From the NCBI GenBank assembly GCA_026261815.1, contig JAMPIT010000894.1:56460147-56524146 (forward strand): a stretch of 64,000 nucleotides of DNA. Reading direction: 5' to 3'. A program made the translations under genes and the position numbers. Below are positions 36,001 to 49,639 of the stretch, one piece after another. The stretch comes from Monarcha castaneiventris obscurior (lineage: Eukaryota; Chordata; Aves; Passeriformes; Monarchidae). The stretch's first letter is position 1. Each line of letters begins with the position of its first letter. Under the pieces are notes generated by a model. It worked only from the letters and a program-made list of their open reading frames with translations. It did not search any database and had not been told where the DNA came from.

Positions 36001-39000
36001 TTTGTGTCAGAACCAATTTGGATCTTGGGAACTTTTGGTTGCAGTTGCTGTGCAGAGAGCCATGGCAGCATTCCCTTTGTGAAGCACAGCAAAATTCCAC
36101 CTCTCCTTGTTATCTGATGAAGACAAGGTAAATTTTAAATGCACTTCAGTTGTGAGCTGTTCTGAGTTAGGATCTGCAAGCCTTGTTCAGCAGAAAAAAA
36201 AAAAATGTTTCAAATGCCTCGTAATCCCCCTTTTTCTTTCATGCAGCCCTAGGTGCTGCTGCATAGAGGTAGGTCTGCTGCTGAAGCACACCCCCGTGTA
36301 ATCCTGCTGGTTTTCCTAAACAAGGGATTCTTTAGCTCATGTGGGGATTTTCATAGCTGGTCTCTTCTTGTATCTGTTTCGAACGTATGGGAAGTCAGTG
36401 GTGCGTTATATGAGACACTGACATACAAGACCCTGATATACTCTGAATTTATTTGCTGGCTATGGAGTTGTTTGTTTAGCCCTGTCAGAGTCCTTGTCTG
36501 GCCTATAGGAAATCTAAGAACACAAGTGCCAGATGAATGGAGACAACAGAAAATGATCTGGGCCTTGTTGGGCCTACAGCTCACTCATGGTCAGTTGTAG
36601 GTCTGTGAATGTGGCTGTTCAGATGGAAGACCAGCAATGGGAAAGAATTGCATCCAGCTTTCCCTACCAACAAAGCAGCTGTGGATTCTCTGGTGTGAAA
36701 GGTCATTCCTTGCCACCATGACCACATTATGCTTTTATCTTTTTTCCTTACACCATCCATTGGGTGGCACCTGGAGAACAGAGACGTGTCTGGCATACTC
36801 TGGACAGGAGATGATGGCAGGAGAGTGAGTGCAGCCATCTGCCCCAACCATCTTTAACTTCCCCTGAGATCTCTTTGCACACATCCACACTCCTGAAACA
36901 ACTCTGCTTCTCTTCAGCAAAGACTTTTGGCTGCACTGTGAGACCTCCAGGTCAGCTCTGTGAGTGAGTTTGCATGGTCCTTTCTGATTCTTGCATCTTA
37001 TCTTTCCTCTTACGTCTGCAGAACATCAAAACCCAGGTGATAAAACTGCTCATGGGCAAATTCTGTAGCTTTTCTCTCTATAAAGGTGCTGCATGTTACA
37101 TCTGAACTCAATGATCAAGACCCTTTTCTCCTCTGCGATGCCATGTGCTTTGGCCACTTATTCTGTGGGAGAACTGGGCACATACCAACATTTTTTGTCC
37201 TCTTCTATTCCCACATCTCAATTGCAATTAAGAAGGAACTCCCAGAGGTCTGCTGGAAGCCACATGGTAACTCTTGGCCAGGTCTTCTGGACATGGTGTA
37301 GGAGATACCTTCAGATGGTTTAGACAGACAATCACTGGGAGGTAAAAATTTATCAGGATGATTCAGCCCCAGGTATTTCTAGTTCCACCCCGTAGCTGGC
37401 AAGGCATTGGAGAGTGGTCCCAACTTCTCCCTCCCCTGGGTATTGAACTTGCTCTTTGGGAACCTCAGCCGCTACAGGTATTGGGAGCAAACCATGGGGG
37501 AGTTAAATTTCTGCACTTAAAAAAAAAATTGTAAACAGAAAAGGCTTTCCAAGAGTGTGTACCACTCCTTTAGGGATGTTTTTTTCAAAGAAATAACAGC
37601 TGGAGTTTTAATTTTACTGATCTGATAGACAGTAGAACTCAGTGGTGATAATTCTGCTTCTGCCCTTGTCAAGCCTCTGTTAATGTCTGGGTCTCTGCCC
37701 TACCTGGAGCAAAACTGAAGCTGATTTTGGATATCACTCATGCTTAATGACATTTGGGAATGAAGAGTACCGTGATAATGGAGCTAGTGTCACAGATCTT
37801 GTCACATGGGAAAAACTGGGAAATTGTCCTTGTAGGACTGCATATTCTAGAGAGACCTGGGTATTTTATATTGTCTAGTCAGTTTTTGACAGAGCAAGGA
37901 ATTGATATATAGCTCACAAATACATCTGTCTGGGGTGGTTTCTGTCAACTGGGCTTTTTCTTTTGTGGTGTCCGTTTGTGTATGTCACAGGACAACTTTT
38001 TATGGGGTCCTTTATAGGAAAAGGAGGCGAATCAGTTTACATCCCACTTAGAAAAAATGCCATCAAACAACTTCTTCAAAGTTCAGCACATTTCCCGAAG
38101 CACAAGTAAAAGCCTAAATAGTTAAATCAATCCCAATTAATCCAACATTTAGTAAACTCTGTCCTTACTCACACGTTCTATTATTCCCAAGCAGAATAAA
38201 ATGTAGGAGACAATGGTGCAGATGAAAAGAAACAGAAAATATCCCCCTTTGGAAGGATACAAGTTCTCTGCTGGCATATTTAAAGCAACCTGATGTTTGC
38301 ACCTCTAGAGTGATGTTATTATGCATTTTTCCTTCCCCCATCCATGTAAATGCTTGGTTCACCTTGCTGAGGATTGATCAAATCTTCTCCCTGCACAAGC
38401 CTCCATGGGTGGAGACAGGATGTGAAATGCCAGCAAATAACGGTTTTGAAAATGCAGTATCAACAGAGCTGTGCAAATAACTCCTTTTAGTGGTTTCTTG
38501 GCTGAACTGTAATACTGAGAAACAAGTTGTTCTGTGACAGTGGAACTAATGAATCCTGGCTGCCTGGATTTGAATCCTTGCTTCTCAGCTCTTTGCCCAC
38601 CCCTCAACCCCTGCTCCCTCCACCTCCCCTGTGATTCCCTCCCCTCCAGCTACCTTCGCTTCCCTTACTTCTCCCCAGATAACAGCTGGGCAATGGTAGC
38701 AGGGATTGGCGTTTGCTCTGATGAGTAACTGGCCAGGGGGAGCCAATTGCAAGGAACTGCTGAGCTCACTCGGCAGAGCTTCTCTAGTGGGGCACTGGTG
38801 TAGGTCCCTTTGTTTCTATTGAGCTGCCAGTTCCTTGAACTTTGTGCTCACTCAGCTTTGCTGGGAATGTCATGTCTGTACAGAATTTGGCTGAAACAGG
38901 TCTGAGGTTGAGAAGTTATTTGAGAGACAGATGGACTGGCAGTGCAATCATACAAGCCTTATTTCCTAGGGGAACCTGCCTTCAAATGCTTTGCTTGAAC

Positions 39001-42000
39001 CAAGATAACGTATTTCTGCTTTGTTTTCCAAGACTTGCTAACTGCTTGGATTAAAGTAAATATGTGTATTAAATGATACTGTAAGCATGTTAGTACTTTT
39101 TTGTCAGTATATGAATTTTTTTTTAAATAGCAGTGGATTTATCTCTTTACATATTTCACAAGCAAAGCATGGCACAGCTAGTCCTGCCTAGTTTATGTTG
39201 GCTTGGTGTTACTTTTGATGTCATGATGCTATTTGTTTTATATCCCTCTTCTCTTCCTGTGCATTTGATGCATTGCCCAAACGTTGCTGTCTTTATGGGA
39301 GAAATACACCCCGTCTTTGAGCATTTTCTGTCTTCTTAAAAGGTTATGGTATTAGTCCAAAGGTGTTTTTCTCCTCACATTGGCATGATTTCAGGTTTCA
39401 GCTTTACTTAATCCAGAAGATCAAATATTATAACGAAGTGGCTAAGTACACCTTAAGTGTTAATAAACTTTAGAAATGACAAGCCCTAGTTTGCCATTTC
39501 CTTGAACAGGCATCACATCCAGTCACTCTGTTTGGACAGACACAAATGAATACTGGGATAGTCTTTTGGCACATATAACCATGTCACATTTAATGACAAA
39601 GGTATTTAGTTTTCCTCTTTGTGAGCATGGCAGCCATAAATGTTAATGGATTGCTCACCCTCATTAAAAACATAAAAAAATGGCTCTTAAATTCATATTT
39701 CATTCACTAGACTAATTTAATCTCAAATGTTTGTCTTCATTTTCCTAACTCGTTCTACAATTTTGACCAGCATTTTGTACTGCACAGAGACACAACACAA
39801 TTAGGGTTTCTTTTCTGACCAAGGAGCTCTGTGCTGCTGTATAGAAAGAACAATAATAAAAAGATAACTTCAGAGGGTCATCAATGCTATCATAATCTGT
39901 CTTACTTTAGATTAAGAAGAGTTGTGCAAATGATAAAAACGTTGAAACTGGCAAAATTGATCAGTAACTCAAAATCGTGTTGAAATCCAGGCTCTAATTT
40001 TGTAGTATCAGAAGTTAAGCTAAGCTGTTAAGAATGAATATTTTCTAAAAATCACTTTTCATCTGCTGCTGTTTTTTATTTGTACCAGTGGAACACCCAG
40101 GAACCCTGGTGGCAGACCTGTTCCATACTGTTCTAAACACTATATAAACACAGAACAGAGTGAAGATTCTTGCATTTAAGGATTGTGAATTCTCATAAAA
40201 TAAGCCAATGCTTTGAAAAACTTCAGTGATGCCACTATCATCTATTAATCTATTCAGTAAACTGTGCTTTGTGTTTTCATCTGTATTCATTTCCAGATCT
40301 CATTCAGAAATATTTTACTCCTGCATATATATTTAATTTTTGTCCTGTATGTAACTTAATTTAATGCAAATGTACTAAAAAAGTTACACTTTGAGATAAC
40401 TATGTGATCACTCTGTTCTGCAGGTGAGTTTTAGTGCATTAATCTTTGCAATGGAAGAGCAAAGAGATGATTACTGAGGCAGCTAAGAAGGAAATATAAA
40501 TGTAGATTAGTAGGTTATAGTGTCTTTTATTATTACTGTATTCAAATCTAGTCTTGACTGTATTAAATGCATCGTCACACTGCTGGCTGCTTGGTGTCTG
40601 GTAAATGAAGTTCACAGGGTAAATCCTGCTCAGGGGAATAGCCAAACTTGATGCTAATTGTCAACTTTGTTGCCATGGTTATGCAGAACAAACATCTCCC
40701 TAACCCCCTGGGCAGGAATCAGGCATAGCACAAAGGTAGCTAATTTACTGCTCTGAATAGAAATAGGCTGAATAGAAAGCTTTGGTCAGCAAGGGCTTCT
40801 AATCCAGTTCCAGTCATTAAGCATCCCTGTGTAGAGAAGTGATCTTACAGCTTACAAGCTGTTAAAGCAGACACACAGTTTTGTTTGCATTTTCTCTATT
40901 ACAAATACCAAGCCCATTTGCATTTTCTGTTCCGAAATTTGAAAAAGAAGAGGCAAAGTTTGGCCATGGAATAACTCTACACATCCATTACGTGCCCTTG
41001 TTAATATACAGAGGGTGTTGGTTTAGGGAAAATGGGTTGCAATTTTATCCACCTGCTCAGCTCTACAGTTTCTCCCAGTGGTGGTGAACTTCCACAACGA
41101 AAACATCAGAGAGTTTTAGTATGTCCTGGTCTCCCCAGCTAAGTCATGGCTAAACACTTGTGTCTGCTGGATGCCGCTGTGCTGATAATAGCAAATGGAG
41201 CTCCCAGTAAAAATGTGATGGGTGAGCCACAGAGTTGGGAGAGAGCTCAGCTGCTGTTTCTGAAGGAAAGGGAGTGAGAGCAGAAGGAAGGTCTATATTG
41301 AGACAATAAAGACCAGGGCACACGTGGAAAGCCAGAGCAGTTGGTGAGGGGCTGGTAAGCTCCTGGTGGGCTGGACAGAGGCCCACTGTCCTTTAGGGAG
41401 ATTGTTCCCTTCTCCCAGCTGTAGCTATAATCTCTACTTCTCCAGTTCTTCCACCGGCTGCAAGAGCAAGTTTGATAGATGCAAAGGAGAGATGAAACTG
41501 AGATGATTTTGACATTTTGTCCCACTTGCTTTGACAGCATCCTTTTTGGCCTATGCATGGAGGGAGTGCTGTGCACAGCCATTGGTGCTCACAGCAATAA
41601 AGGGGATACATAAACGTTGTGCCTCCAGTTGACGAGGGCAAAATTGACTATCAACTGGCAGCCGTGTTTGTTCTGCCAGAAAACTACACCAAAATATATT
41701 TTTAATTAACTTTTTCAGTTATAAAGGCCATTTAAATGACATATGACTTTCAAAACAAGATATTCTATGGGGTCTGTATATCTCTCCCCACTCCTATGTT
41801 TGCTTTTCCTGCTTTAGCATTCGACATTAATGTCTGTCATTGAACATCTCAACCTTTGTATCTTTCTCATGGGAGACACAGATCAGAGTGTTTAAGCTTT
41901 GTAATTTGGCATTGCTGGCATTTTTGTTCACCACAAATATTTCTGATGATCCTAATGATATTTCAGCAAGTTTTGGAGGAAAAAAAATCATTAAGAATAG

Positions 42001-45000
42001 AATAAAAAAATCCCTTGTTGATCTGAAGTGCTCTCTGAATGAGTTCTGGGAAGTTTAAATTCAGAAATTGAATCCAACCTTTCCATTTGTACTAGAAGTG
42101 AGACTATTTGCAGTTACTGTTTAAGAGAAACCCAGTGTTGAAATCTTTAGACAAAAGGTTTTGGGTTTGTTCAGTGGAGGGATGACTATTGATCAAAAAT
42201 ACATTCTCTGTGTTTCCAGTTTAGTGAGGCACACTCATTTCCAAGACCAAAACTGCTGTCTTTTTATTTTTACAGTCTTTGTTTGAACTGAGATCCACAT
42301 TCATTGTTACTGAGCTTTAATAATCTAAGGGTCACTTGAAGGGCTTTTGTTTGAGAGACCTTTCAAGCCAAGCCAAGGCAGCAGTTTAGAGAACGTTTCT
42401 TGTTTGTAGACAAAAATATATTAAAACAACCAAGGGAGCTATTACTCTTCCACATAATTATTTTTAATGTCTCATTGGACATGTATGAAATGCCTTTCAG
42501 TTCCTGTGGGAGAGTTACTTTTTTGCGTTTTGCAGCGTAGCTTTTGTTAAATTTCTGCGCTGCTTTTCCATTGAGCAATGTTCACCCCAGAAGACTTTAT
42601 AAACACTAACAGTATCTCCAGGAACATGCTCCCAACATAATCCACAGAAGTACTTAGAGATTTGTCAGAAGTCATGGGCCTGATACTTTGCATACCTTGT
42701 GCCATCTATTTTTTTTCTGGCCACAGTCAGGAGAGAACGTGACCCCAGCTCACAGTGGGGGAAGTCGGAAAACAGCCGAGAGTCCTGCAGGAGGTGAGGC
42801 AGAGCCGTGTGCTGCAGCAGCCCATGGTGAGGACAGGGGGGCTAAGACTGTCTTCTCCCCCTTTTTTCCTGGTAAATGTAGGCCAGGGAATCAGAGCACC
42901 TAGTGTCTTTGGAATAAAAATGATTGGCAAATGTTCTGTGCTGTGCAGCTCCTTTCAGTTACATAGGAAAGACTGGGATGGTGTGCATCCTTCTTTCTTA
43001 TGACAAGAATGCATTCAGGGTGGGGAGAACAAGCACAGAAGCTGAGGAAAGAGGGAAAGCTTTATGGAAAGACAGAAACCATCCTGCAAAAATGTAATTC
43101 TAGAAAAATATTTGGGCTTGGCTTGGGAAATGCACATATGTGCCATTTGTGCTCCACAGAGGTCCAGGCAGAGCAGGTAGATGCAGGTGCTTCACTGGGA
43201 TGTCTCCTCCTGGTGGGTATTTGTGATCCTTTAAATCTGCCAGTTGCCCTTTTTGTTTTGAAAGATGTCCAGATGTTTTTTGCTCAGGTGTTGAGAGTTC
43301 CCACAAGTCACATAATAGCTGTCATATTTCTGCAGCCATTGCCCTTCTCCCAGGAGAGGTGAAACTTTCAGTGATCCCAAATGGACCTTACACAAACACA
43401 CCCCATTATCCATGTCTCATCATAAAGCTCATAAAGTTTAGAAAAAATGGGTGTCTAGATAATTGTACTTGCTAACTGGATGTAAACCCAATTCCAAATA
43501 TATAGTGCTCCCAGGTTTCAAAGAGATAAATTACTATATTCATCATCTTCAGATGACTAAACTTGAAGTCTTTCAAACTAAGCTTATAAAATTGTACATC
43601 ATGTAGATGAAGAATGATTTGCAAAATGCTCTGGTTTGTGGAATGACCTTGCCTTGTTTATTGATAAAACCCACATTCTAGCAGTTTCTAGCAGGGAAGG
43701 CTGTGGAAGCTGTATCTTTGAGCAGGATATGATGATAGGAGCAAATTATTGTAACTGTGTAACACAGTGATGTTCTAATGTCTTAAGCACGAGTTGCTCA
43801 ACAATAAGTGATTTAATTGGGTAAAAAGTTGCCTTTACATGAACTTCAGTACCACATCTTGGAACAATAATTATGTTGTAGCTCAAAAACATATTATAAG
43901 ACTGTAAGGGTAGTATGCACTTACCAGTATCTGCCTGATGTCGCAGTGGCAGAACACTCCTAAAATATTTTGTGCATAAAAATCACTGCAGATATGTACC
44001 TAACAACACATTCCTTGAGACAAGGACCGTAAAGCAAACTTGGGCTTTTTTTTTAATACATCATTACTTGAGGGCTTCCTGTGAAGTTGATCTTTCAGTG
44101 TCATCCAAAGTTCCCTGTCCCGATTTGACAATTTTATGGCTTTGAATTTTCACTCAGTTGTTCAAGGTGATTTAATCATTGGATTGCATGTCTCTACATT
44201 TAGAGACTGCCAAATATAATTGTTTGTAGAATATCTGTTCAATTTGGAGTGCTTCTATTCAGCAGAGGTGCTGTTAGGAGGACAGCAGGAAAAATGGAAA
44301 GGACTAAATGTGTGCAGCATGAATAAGAGATAGGAAAAACTTGTATGAAAGACTATAATGGCCTATATGTAACTGAAACATGGAGGCATGAGAGAGAGAC
44401 AGAAGAAGTATGTCGAGTTTGGCAGGAGGATGTAATGAGTAATAGATGGGATGATGAAGGGGAAATAAAATCTGCTGGATGAAGAAAAGCTTCCTGACCA
44501 CAAGATCTTGTTTGATTACTGAGGTTTCCCAGGGGACTTCTGTGATTTGGGAAAAGTTGTACAAGACTGTTCAGAGCCTCACAATGCACAGCTCTTAGTC
44601 ACCTAATAATGTGGCATCCAGGAGTGGATAGTGCTTCCCTCTTTTAACTGTGTTGGAAGTTCCTTGGATCCCTTGGATTTGCTGGGCAGCTCAGAGCAAC
44701 TCTTGTGTGCTGGCTGGCCTCTGTCTTCTGTTTTAGTTAGGCTTGCTAAATAGTATTACAGATCTTGAAGAAAATCTACCTCCTCTGAGCTTGTGCATGC
44801 AAATCTACCCCCTCTGAGGCTATGGGGTTGATCCTGGTTGTTTGATGCTAAGGGCAGGAGACTGCAAGGTTGGGTTGAGCTGTCCAAAGTGACACAAGCT
44901 CTGAAAATGCATTAGGTGGCAATTGCAGATGGCTTTGTCTATGTCCTCGTAACTCTGAGCCCAACCCTTTACAATATCTGGATTGATGTTACTGATACAC

Positions 45001-45565
45001 AGTGTTGGAGTGGAGCATGTTGCAAGTGTTAAGTACTCTGAAATCCTTATTTGGCCAGAGAACGTATCCAACTTACACAAGAACTTTCATTCCATGATAA
45101 AGCAGATGTAGCTATTACGGGGTGTTCATGTTACCCAACCATAGAATTATTTCATTATAGATCTGGTGTTTGGCTAAAGCTGACTCCAGTAGTTCCTCTG
45201 AGAGAAGTTTATCGGATGAAAAATTAAGTGTGTTTTTAGCTGATATCCAACCAATTTGCTGAACTTATTTTGACTTCTGCCCAGAGGTTCTGAGAGTAAG
45301 TTTATGACTGAGAGTCCATTTGGGTTTGAGCATTTAGGTAAGAAGCATTCAAAAACCCAGAAGCAGTGAAGACCACATGGCTTCTATAAGCTGGGGAGCT
45401 CAGATCATGAACTCAGAAAAATGGGTTGGCAGGCTGCTTTCCTGGTGGGTCTCTGCTTGGCCTTTCAGTACATTCCTTGTTTTCAGGCAGCTTCTCAGAG
45501 AAATAGGACCTATATCCTCAAAGGCACATAGAAACTGCAAAGACTGCTGCTGCTCAGGGTGAAAC
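33095..45565. other. Intergenic, no gene recognised
   Basis: No exon of a known gene seen. Small structures are tandem AATCAATACT (two copies, about 34802-34821), the CCATGCTGA hairpin at 35295-35317, and an imperfect duplicate of AAATCTACC(T/C)CCTCTGAG at about 44773-44818. A 92-residue minus-strand frame (33415-33693) was examined and not accepted as a gene. Confidence 0.55.
35295..35317. repeat. Perfect 9 bp hairpin
   Basis: CCATGCTGA (35295-35303) and TCAGCATGG (35309-35317) flank a 5-base loop. A further TGCTC/GAGCA pair lies outside at 35278-35282 and 35323-35327. No adjoining gene explains it. Confidence 0.75.
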
Positions 45566-45569
45566 TCAG

Positions 45570-46516
45570 ATAAATTGGGATCAGTGCTGTTTAACTTCTC
45601 TGTCAGTGACATGGAGAGTGGGATGGAGGGCACCCTCAGCGAGTTGGCTAAAAGAACCAAGCTGTGTGCTGCAGCTGGCACGCTGGAGGGAAGGGATGCC
45701 ATCCAGAGGGACACTGACAGGCTGGAGAGGCTCAGGAGGACCTCATGGAGTTCAGCAGGGCCAAGAGCAAGGTCCTGCACCTGGGCTGGGGCAATCCCCA
45801 GCACAAACACAGGCTGGGCAGAGAATGGATTGAGAGCAGCCCTGAGGAGAAGGACCTGGGGATGGTGGTTGACCAGAAGCTCAACAGGGCCTGGAATGTG
45901 CACTCACAGCCCAGAAAGCCAAATGTACCCTGGGCTGCATCCAGAGCACCGTGGGCAGCAGGTCAAGGGAGGGGATCCTGCCCCTCTCTTCTGGAGAGAT
46001 CCCACCTGGAACACTGCATGCAGCTCTGGGGCACCCAACAAAAAAGGGCACAGACCTGCTGGATTGGGTCCAGAGGAGGCCATGAAGGTGCTCAGAGGGC
46101 TGGAACACCTCTCCTGTGAAAACAGGCTGAGAATTGGGGTTTTTCAGCCTGGAGAAGAGAGGGCTCTGGGGGGACCTTCCAGCAGCTTTCCAATGCCTAA
46201 AGGGGCTACAAGAGAGCTGGAGAGGGACTTGTACAAGGGCATGGAGAAGCAGGACACAGGGAATGGCTGCACACTGACAGAGGGCAGGGTTAGGTTGGAT
46301 ATTAGGAAGAAATTCTTTACTGTGGGGGTGGTGAGGCCCTGGCACAGGTTGCCCAGAGAAGCTGTGGATGCCCCATTTGAGGAGGTGTTCAAGGCCAGGT
46401 TGGATGGGGCTTGGAGTAATCTGGTGTAGTGGAAGGTGTCCCTGCCCACATCACGGGGGTTAGAACGAGATGATCTTTGTAGCCATTTCCAACCCAAAGC
46501 ATTTTTTGATTCTGAA
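45570..46516 (+). mobile_element. CR1 LINE, 5'-truncated with degenerate reverse transcriptase end
   Basis: This is the largest transposon piece in the window, about 0.95 kb. Across its frames it has recognisable CR1 ORF2 C-terminal segments: SVLFNFSVSDM, AAIQRD-like AIQRDTDRLER, SSPEEKDLGMVVDQKL, RSHLEHCMQLWGTQQKRAQ, RGLEHLSCENRLR and RLDIRKKFFTVGVVRPWHRL. The frame shifts between these segments and there are in-frame stops, so the element is dead. Its 3' end (GAGATGATCTTTGTAGCCAT, then TTCCAACCCAAAGCATT) is the usual CR1 tail, ending in GATTCTG. The 5' boundary is approximate. It is a non-LTR retrotransposon of the host genome, not a host gene. Confidence 0.93.
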
Positions 46517-46519
46517 TAT

Positions 46520-48120
46520 TGCTAAGAACTCAGTTTTGAAACTGCACACAATCCAATGTCTGCTTTGCTCCCAAGAATTTTCACAGTTTGGTACTGTGGA
46601 AGCCCTGAATTTTGAAACAAATTACACAGAAATGTGAGATTTTTCATGCAAGTTAATCCACAAATAAATGTTTAAAAAATTGTCTTGTGAAGGCAGTCCT
46701 TATGTGAAATATCTTCTTATTTGAATTTAATATTTATTATCTCAGGGGTGCATGACTAACTCCGTATCAGTAGGTACATAACTTCTACATTCTGAGATAT
46801 ATCTAACGTCTACCAAAGGAAAAAACCAAAAAACATTTAGATCTGGAACAGTGATCACAATAGAAGTTTCATTTGCAAAGGATTTATGGGGACTTGAAGT
46901 GAGTATTATGTTTTGAATAAATGCACCATTGACCAGTATCAGATTTCCATAGGCTTTATCTTGTTTTTCCTAAGCAACTGCTCATAAACTTTTTTAATAT
47001 CTTGACTAGCATGATGGTGCTACTTGCAAATCTGTTCATAAAGCTATTAATCTATGATACTGCAATCTAGAGAAAGAAATCACACTTACTTGTCCATTCC
47101 TTTCACTATTTGATTTAAAAAACATAAATAACAAGTTGACAGGGTTCCTTTGTGCTTCTTTCTTTCTGACTAATATGTGATAAACATATCAGGAAAGGTT
47201 TGTCAAGACATCACAAAGTAGGTCTTAGCTCTGATCTGAACTTTATTGAACTCTGCTTTCATGTAATAGGAAGATAAACAAGCAGTAGATTTGATCAGTC
47301 CATGCCCATGACTCAACAGCTACAGCAAACTCTCTGTGCCTTTAATTCCTGTGTCATAGCAGTACTCAGATGAATTTAGTGCAATCAAACATACATAAAA
47401 TCTGAAGGGAAAGGAATGTCCTGCATCTCATGAAGAAGAAATTTGACTTCTAAGGAAAGTTCAACACGTGGGTTCCCTCCCTCCTCTCCTTTCTTCCCCC
47501 ACCTCTCCCTGCAAGCTTTGTCTCTAACTGTCCCTGCATAGCTCATCTCAGCAGGAGCTTTGTGGGACAGTGGCAGTGGGGTCAGCAGAGGCTGCAGCTG
47601 GACAGTGACAGTCACAAATGTGAAAACAGTGACAGTTGCAGCCCATCTGAATTGCACTTGATTCTGTGGCTTCTGTCCCTGCTTGCAGCAGATCTCTCTT
47701 GGGCTGATACCCTAAAGCCATGGACTTTTCAGATGGCCTTTCACACTCATGTCCAGATCAGATGTCCCATACCCACACAGGGGAGAGACTGCCTGTAAAG
47801 CTTCGGGTTTGACCAAAAGCCACATTGAGTGGGAAGCCCCAGAATTAAGAACTGGAAAATTTCTCGTTTCAGCTGGGGGTACATTTTTGCTGCCTGTTCC
47901 TTCCAGCCATCTAGATGAGTAAAACGAGCTTCTCTGCCTAGCGTGTATTGCTGCAATCCACACGTATCAGTATGTGCAGTCCAGAGAGAGAAGAGACACA
48001 CACACCTTCATGTAGCTGTGGTTATGAAGGACTGGGTTTGCTCAGTTTCTAAGGAAGCCTAAAGGGCTGTGCTGGGGGCGGTGGAATGTCTGCCCAGGCT
48101 GTGAAGGAGCCGTGGGTGTT
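46520..48120. other. Intergenic, no gene recognised
   Basis: AT-rich to 47.4 kb, then nearer average composition. No gene, RNA or further transposon recognised. Confidence 0.55.
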
Positions 48121-48122
48121 GG

Positions 48123-48185
48123 CTGTGCTGTGCTGTGCTGTGCTGTGCTGTGCTGTGCTGTGCTGTGCTGTGCTGTGCTGTGCTG
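48123..48185. repeat. (CTGTG)12 pentanucleotide array
   Basis: About 12.6 uninterrupted copies of CTGTG. It makes Cys/Ala/Val/Leu or Ser/Thr/Ala/Gln low-complexity frames on both strands, which are not proteins. Confidence 0.97.
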
Positions 48186-48189
48186 CGCT

Positions 48190-49630
48190 GCTGGGGCTGG
48201 GAGGAGGGACTCACCATGTTGCAACAGCTCTCCAGCTCCAGCCCTGCCACCCCCTCACAGGTCACAGCACTGACACATCACGCAGAGCTGTGCTGCAAAA
48301 TGCAACCATCTGCCTTTGCTTACCCAAGGTCTCCAAGCACTCCACTAATACTGCTGGATTCCCCCATTGTTCTGGCAAAACTGCTGTCACCTCTTCCATT
48401 CCTCTGGGGTGTGCAGAAGGTATTGAACAGAACGCAGGAGCTTTTCTTTTTCTTCTGCTTTAGGCACTAGGCACATTGCCCCCACTGCTTGTCTTCTACA
48501 CTCACCAAACATCTTCAGGCAGGGGATGTGCTTGGCCTTCCCTGCTGCGTGGTACAAGTCCTGGTGGACTGACATCCTCAGGCACTGATTTCAGCGGGAA
48601 CACTTGCTCAACAGCAGTTTTAGTCAAGGGCTTACATGGATGAATTACTCTAAGGTGTGTAGGATGAGAACAAAACCCAGTGAAAAGGGGTTTAGATCCC
48701 CAGCAAAGACAGAGCAGCTGCTGGAGCCCTCTTGTTTCTGACTGAGGACAACTGGTGAAGAGTTGATCTATGCACAGGGCTGCAAAAGGGCTTTGCAATA
48801 ACAAAGGGAGGTTTGGACTTTGCTTGTGTTGTTAAAGTGTGTTTATTAAAGAATTAAGTTGATAGATAAAAGGCATGGATGTTTAGTGTTTCAGAAAACT
48901 TGCTATGGCCAATCTGCTGAAGAAACTGGTAAAGGACAATTTATCTTCTGTCCCTGTCCTGTAATACCTATGAGTTAGTGAGACCTGAGGCTGTGTGTGC
49001 TTTTCCTTACCCATGAGGATATGGATCCCTGGATACTGCAGTGTGTCCTCTTCAGCTTTCTAATTCTTTTGAATGTAGAAATGTTTGGTTTACATTTCCA
49101 GTGTGTACCCATATTCAAAGATGGTGTCCCAGGTGGCTCAAAGAATTCTTTGAATTGGTGTTGATGCCAGTTATTGTTACTGATGTGTTTCTGTATTATT
49201 AGAGTTCAGTATGCCTTTACAGTGGGATCTGCATTCGGGGACCTGGGAGAAATTAATTCCTTTGATCTCTGTTACCATACACCCATTTACAATGTATGAC
49301 ATTTTAGATTTTTTTTTTCTCCTGCCAAAATAATAATTTTATTACTTTCAAAGCCATTAGCGGAAATACCAAGAAGTGAGCACATTACCTAAGAGCTTTT
49401 TTCCCCAAAACTTCTTTTGTATGTAAGTACCAAATACCTATAAAAAACCTATGTAATAGTTTTAGTTGTTCGGTAAGTATATCCCATTGTATATCTAAGA
49501 CTTTAAAAACGTCACATACTCCAGATCTGAAAGATGTTACTGATACCCAGCTTTCCATGAACTCCTATTCACCAAAACCCCGGCGAGGGCGGGATACACA
49601 GGGATGCTTTATGGCCCTATACAGCTCAGT
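48190..49630. other. Intergenic, approach to WT1 CpG domain
   Basis: No gene recognised. Composition is average to AT-rich, ending abruptly at the CpG-rich domain near 49.64 kb. Confidence 0.55.
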
Positions 49631-49639
49631 GATTTATAC

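Noticed and set aside
45400..46497. Long frames on both strands in 45.4-46.5 kb
   Set aside because: They belong to, or are antisense to, the CR1 retrotransposon fragment and are not host genes.
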